Assembly: GCF_049608145.1 (NCBI RefSeq)
Contig: NZ_JBMYXF010000008.1
Coordinates: 19,029-83,028, forward strand
Source: Halocynthiibacter sp049608145
Lineage (GTDB): Bacteria; Pseudomonadota; Alphaproteobacteria; Rhodobacterales; Rhodobacteraceae
DNA: 64,000 bases
Direction: 5' to 3'
Every line of letters starts with the position of its first letter. Positions within the stretch are counted from its first letter, which is position 1. The notes below the pieces were generated by a model. The model did not search any database and was not told the DNA's origin. It worked only from the letters and a program-made list of their open reading frames with translations. The translations under genes were made by a program, and so were the position numbers. Of the stretch, positions 61,422 through 64,000 are shown piece after piece.

Positions 61422-62181
61422 TCCGCTGGGCGACTATATCAAAGTTTCCATGCTATGGTTGGCGACGGCACAACAACATACCCAAAGCCGAAAATTGATC
61501 CGAGAGGCGGGCCTTAAGCCTGGCGAAAAAATCGAAGTTCCTATGGATCCGCTTGATCTTGAAGCCTACGACCTTCTGACAGATGAAGGGCTGCTGGATT
61601 ACGACCGGGTCAAAGATCTCTATGGCATCATTGCCATTTTGTGGAATGACGGCGATGTCGTTCAGCCTGTTTCAGGTTTGCTGCATCCAATTTGGAAAAC
61701 CGGAGATTACAGTCCCGTTGAGATCGCCACACAGCTGATGTTCACCAGTCGGGCGGAAAACAGCACAGGTCTGGTGCAGAGCAAGGCCTTTCAGTTCGCC
61801 AACATCCTTCAGTCGGCCTATCGGGCGCATCAAAACATCCCGCTAGATCAAGCGTTGTCGCGAGCAGAAGGCGATCAGCTACTTGAGAAATGGACATCTG
61901 CGACACGGAAACAGCCTTCGCTAAAGTCGCCTGACGCCTGTCATGACGATTATTCTGCCCTAGGGATCATTCGCCATGGTGAGTACGATCAAGCGCAGAT
62001 CGAGCGGGTGCTTCGGTTTATACTGGACCCAGATTCGCCACGCAGTTTTGCCCAAACGTACACCTTTGCAAAGCCCTTTATGGATCAAGAGAACACCGTC
62101 GAACAAGCCAAGGTGAAGAAGGCTTTGAAATCTCGAAAAGCAGAACGAAAACGAAAGAAATTGGGGCGAAAAAGGCGGTGA
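61279..62181 (+). CDS. hypothetical island protein (300 aa)
   Basis: The protein starts MTDRIDGIWGLWADKDGRVR and continues with PLGDYIKVSMLWLATAQQHT, GIIAILWNDGDVVQPVSGLL, HPIWKTGDYSPVEIATQLMF and a very basic C-terminus KSRKAERKRKKLGRKRR. There is no signal peptide or membrane segment. I do not recognise the family. Two truncated relatives (59514-59702 and 60786-60941) lie upstream. The start choice is by homology to the copy; an in-frame GTG at 61213 is possible. The basic tail would fit nucleic-acid binding. Confidence 0.62.
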   Translation: MTDRIDGIWGLWADKDGRVRGNLRKGEQGVLIEEILPHAGRGDGFADFPLGDYIKVSMLWLATAQQHTQSRKLIREAGLKPGEKIEVPMDPLDLEAYDLLTDEGLLDYDRVKDLYGIIAILWNDGDVVQPVSGLLHPIWKTGDYSPVEIATQLMFTSRAENSTGLVQSKAFQFANILQSAYRAHQNIPLDQALSRAEGDQLLEKWTSATRKQPSLKSPDACHDDYSALGIIRHGEYDQAQIERVLRFILDPDSPRSFAQTYTFAKPFMDQENTVEQAKVKKALKSRKAERKRKKLGRKRR

Positions 62182-62190
62182 CCGTTACCG

Positions 62191-63216
62191 TTAATCCCCT
62201 AGAACGTAGTGAACGCTACGCCCTTTTCCGACTTGTTTGATCAGACCTTGCTCTAAGAGATAGGCAAAGTCGTTTTTCCGTGCGCCTAGGCTGCGATTTG
62301 ATATTTCGCCATACTCGCGCTGAGTTATAGAGCTATTAGCAGCAATGGCATCGAGCAACACCTGATGGTGCGGTTCTAAGCGTGGGCGAAGTGTAGGTAG
62401 CGATTTTTGTACTCGCTTCAATTCATCCAAAATGCCTTCGGAAAAATACACCAGCCAATCACTAAACCGTGCCGAAGTACCCAAATCATAATAGTCGCCT
62501 TGTTCGCCGACCATCTGGAAATAGCGCGTTACATTGCGATTATAGTATTCTTCGAATGAGAAAATCGGGAACACATCCAAACCGCTCATGCCCAGTATTG
62601 CGGTGGTCATGAGCCGTGTTGAACGACCATTTCCGTCCATAAAAGGGTGAATAAGGACTGCTTGTTTGTGGAACAGCCCTGCCAATAAAATTGGATCCAG
62701 CTCCTCTAGGTTTGCATTCAAAAATGCAAAAAGATCTTCGCAGAGCTTTGCCACATCCTGATGGTCGGGTGGCATGAAAGCAATGTGATCTTGTTGACGC
62801 GGGTCGCGGATAATCACGGGTTTCTGGCGGATCTGTCCGACATCAAATGGGTTCTCCATCAGTCCGTCGATCACCATCCCCTGAACGGTTTCAAAGGTGT
62901 TGGTCGAAAGCGTAAATCTTCCCGATTGCACTTCCTGCTGCACCCATTCGAGGGCGCGATTGTAATTGAGGATTTCCCGTTCGGTATCACGAGCCTTGGC
63001 CGGAGCCGATTTCAACAACCGCTTTACATCTGTCAGCGGCAAGGGATTGCCCTCAATGCTGGTCGAAGCGAAGCTCGACAAAGCCCGTGCCGCATGAGTT
63101 AGACGCGCCAATTGCGCATCCGGCAGCTGCCGCGCCTTGATCGTGCCAAGTGTTTCTCCGATTTCTCGGATGGTGCGCAACAGGCGCGGATGAATGTTGT
63201 AATTTGGATCCCACAT
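62191..63216 (-). CDS. Fic family protein with winged-helix C-terminus
   Basis: Fic proteins transfer AMP or related groups from nucleotides to target proteins. The 341-residue product has the complete active-site motif HPFMDGNGR (residues 190-198). The N-terminal inhibitory helix motif STSIEGN (51-57) is a class II, self-inhibited arrangement. A C-terminal winged-helix-like region (QREYGEISNRSLGARKNDF, then GKGRSVHYVL) is the usual partner in this subfamily and suggests autoregulation. The start codon abuts three 11-bp repeats with no ribosome site, so the mRNA may be leaderless. It converges with the 300-residue protein gene. Confidence 0.93.
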   Translation of the reverse strand: MWDPNYNIHPRLLRTIREIGETLGTIKARQLPDAQLARLTHAARALSSFASTSIEGNPLPLTDVKRLLKSAPAKARDTEREILNYNRALEWVQQEVQSGRFTLSTNTFETVQGMVIDGLMENPFDVGQIRQKPVIIRDPRQQDHIAFMPPDHQDVAKLCEDLFAFLNANLEELDPILLAGLFHKQAVLIHPFMDGNGRSTRLMTTAILGMSGLDVFPIFSFEEYYNRNVTRYFQMVGEQGDYYDLGTSARFSDWLVYFSEGILDELKRVQKSLPTLRPRLEPHHQVLLDAIAANSSITQREYGEISNRSLGARKNDFAYLLEQGLIKQVGKGRSVHYVLGD

Positions 63217-63253
63217 ATGGCCAAATAATAGCCAATTAGTGGCCGATTAGCAA
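63217..63253 (-). promoter_or_regulatory. Fic promoter with three 11-bp repeats and leaderless start
   Basis: On the plus strand ATGGCCAAATA (63217-63227), ATAGCCAATTA (63228-63238) and GTGGCCGATTA (63239-63249) are tandem 11-bp repeats with consensus RTRGCCRAWTA. On the minus strand TTGCTA (63248-63253) and TATTAT (63225-63230) are spaced by 17 bases. A start site about 8 bases after TATTAT would fall at the ATG itself. The repeats cover the whole spacer. Confidence 0.6.
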
Positions 63254-63418
63254 ATTTATTTGAGGGTGTTGAGGTTGTGATTTTGGATAGCGGTGCCTAT
63301 CCAGCTGAGATCAACGTTACCTGTTCCCATCGGCGGTAGGATAGTCTTTATTGTTGCTAGAAAAAAGATACTATGTAAATCGTGTTTTGGATTGAAAATC
63401 CATTTACCCCGAGCAGAA

Positions 63419-63661
63419 ATGACAATGCCAACAAAAATTAATAGACGGTTTGCTCCAACAGAGGAAAAGACGCTAAGCGATCCAGACTACCTTTCGTATT
63501 TCGGCGATCAGCCTCATGGCGTCAAAAAGTGGTCAGACTTGTTAATGATGAGCCCAGTTGTTGTGCTCGGCGAAGGACGTATAGGGAAGACCTTCGAATT
63601 CGTGTCGCAAGTTGAGCAACTTGTCCGTCGTCATATAAAGTTGGACATCAGATTGGCTTGA
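63419..63661 (+). pseudogene. P-loop ATPase (STAND-like) gene, 5' part, cut by the IS element
   Basis: The frame begins MPTKINRRFAPTEEKTLSDP shortly after an ATG at 63419 and contains a Walker A motif in VVVLGEGRIGKTFEFVSQVE (GEGRIGKT), after GVKKWSDLLMMS. The layout of a short N-terminal leader followed by W-DLL and a P-loop resembles large NTPases found in defence islands. The frame ends at TGA 63659-63661, which coincides with the edge of the IS element, so the remainder (probably several hundred residues) has been displaced or lost. Confidence 0.55.
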
Positions 63662-64000
63662 GCACAGGAGGCTCTGGTTCGTTTGTGTGATTGATTATGC
63701 CGCTTGTTTTTGATGTTGCAAGCGGCGTTGTTTGATTGTCTGTTTTTTGATCTTCTCCCTTTCCCTCAAGATGGCTTTGTCGCGCCCGAAGTAGACGTCG
63801 GCGGGCGTGACGTTGTTCAAGCTCTCGTGGTAGCGCTGGTTGTTGTAATGCTCGACAAAAGCCCCGATCTGACGCTCGAGATCGCCCGGTAGGTAATAGT
63901 TTTCCAGCAGAACCCGGTTCTTCATGGTTTGATGCCAGCGTTCGATCTTCCCCTGGGTTTGCGGGTGGAACGGTGCGCCACGAACATGTGTCATGTTTTG
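63659..64000 (-). mobile_element. IS3-type insertion sequence, one end (partial)
   Basis: An IS3-family element enters at about 63659 and continues past the right edge. The boundary is inferred from the abrupt end of the P-loop gene and from the transposase stop at 63695. Terminal repeats are not resolved because the other end lies outside the window. The starting TGAGC fits the TGA start of IS3-family ends. Confidence 0.65.
63695..64000 (-). CDS. IS3-type transposase, C-terminal part of the integrase core
   Basis: The frame, read from the right edge, contains RGAPFHPQTQGKIERWHQT with the third catalytic Glu (K-I-E-R-W-H), then NYYLPGDLERQIGAFVEHY, NNQRYHESLNNVTPADVYFG and a Lys/Arg-rich tail. 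This is the end of the DDE (rve) transposase domain of IS3-like elements. It continues upstream beyond base 64000, as CAAAACATG keeps the frame open. No N-terminal part is available in this window. Confidence 0.92.
   Translation of the reverse strand, partial: QNMTHVRGAPFHPQTQGKIERWHQTMKNRVLLENYYLPGDLERQIGAFVEHYNNQRYHESLNNVTPADVYFGRDKAILREREKIKKQTIKQRRLQHQKQAA

Noticed and set aside
44596..64000. A duplicate of the tRNA-Leu 3' end as right attachment site
   Set aside because: No second copy of TCCTCTTCTGGGCACCA or a close match was seen in the island by eye; the right end may be outside the window.
1..64000. CRISPR arrays or additional tRNA/rRNA genes
   Set aside because: No regular direct repeats with spacers, no other T-arm and acceptor combinations, and no rRNA-like sequence were seen.

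Overview
The window reads as chromosome of an alphaproteobacterium of the Rhodobacterales (Roseobacter group). The evidence is the gene set and its order (end of leuS, lptE, holA; DUF4170, waaA-like gene, lpxK; a CcrM-type GANTC methyltransferase; a 1509-residue GltB), a GC-rich codon bias, and many small secreted proteins of the kind found in that group. No taxonomic search was run.

Positions 1-44.6 kb are core chromosome. In order: outer-membrane LPS assembly and DNA polymerase delta (leuS end, lptE, holA); a GST; a minus-strand flavoprotein/MscS pair and an enoyl-CoA hydratase/SDR pair; a DUF2125 protein; tldE, an inositol-phosphatase-like gene, DUF4170, a broken waaA-like gene and lpxK; a minus-strand CoA-transferase, DsbA and DUF721 group; mutY; an AlkB-type hydroxylase; a three-gene polysaccharide cluster; ccrM and rnhB; a run of secreted or membrane proteins of unknown function, one of which looks like a membrane-tethered winged-helix regulator; a LacI regulator with a CocE-type hydrolase; kpsF, queG, a GST, mtgA; gltB and gltD separated by two small genes; uppP; an NDUFA9-like gene; and tRNA-Leu(CAG).

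From the tRNA to the right edge (44.6-64 kb) lies an accessory island with mixed, often AT-richer composition. It carries an AlpA-like excision regulator, a Replic_Relax-like protein next to a HerA/TraD-type ATPase (a probable non-canonical mobilization module), a minus-strand run of coiled-coil and membrane proteins, a large serine recombinase, and a short tyrosine recombinase preceded by a perfect 17-bp inverted repeat pair that could be an invertible promoter. It ends with a block of unrecognised secreted and coiled-coil proteins containing a 499-bp direct duplication, a Fic protein whose promoter is overlaid by three 11-bp repeats, and a P-loop ATPase cut off by an IS3-type element. The far end of the island is not in the window.

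The most interesting signals are the inverted-repeat switch at 56.2-56.3 kb, the mobilization module at 45.7-48.5 kb, helical-phase 11-bp repeat arrays at 40.8 kb and 63.2 kb, two broken genes with single in-frame stops (waaA-like at 10.7 kb, an island gene at 45.2 kb), and a 44-codon ORF followed by a bidirectional terminator at 52 kb.
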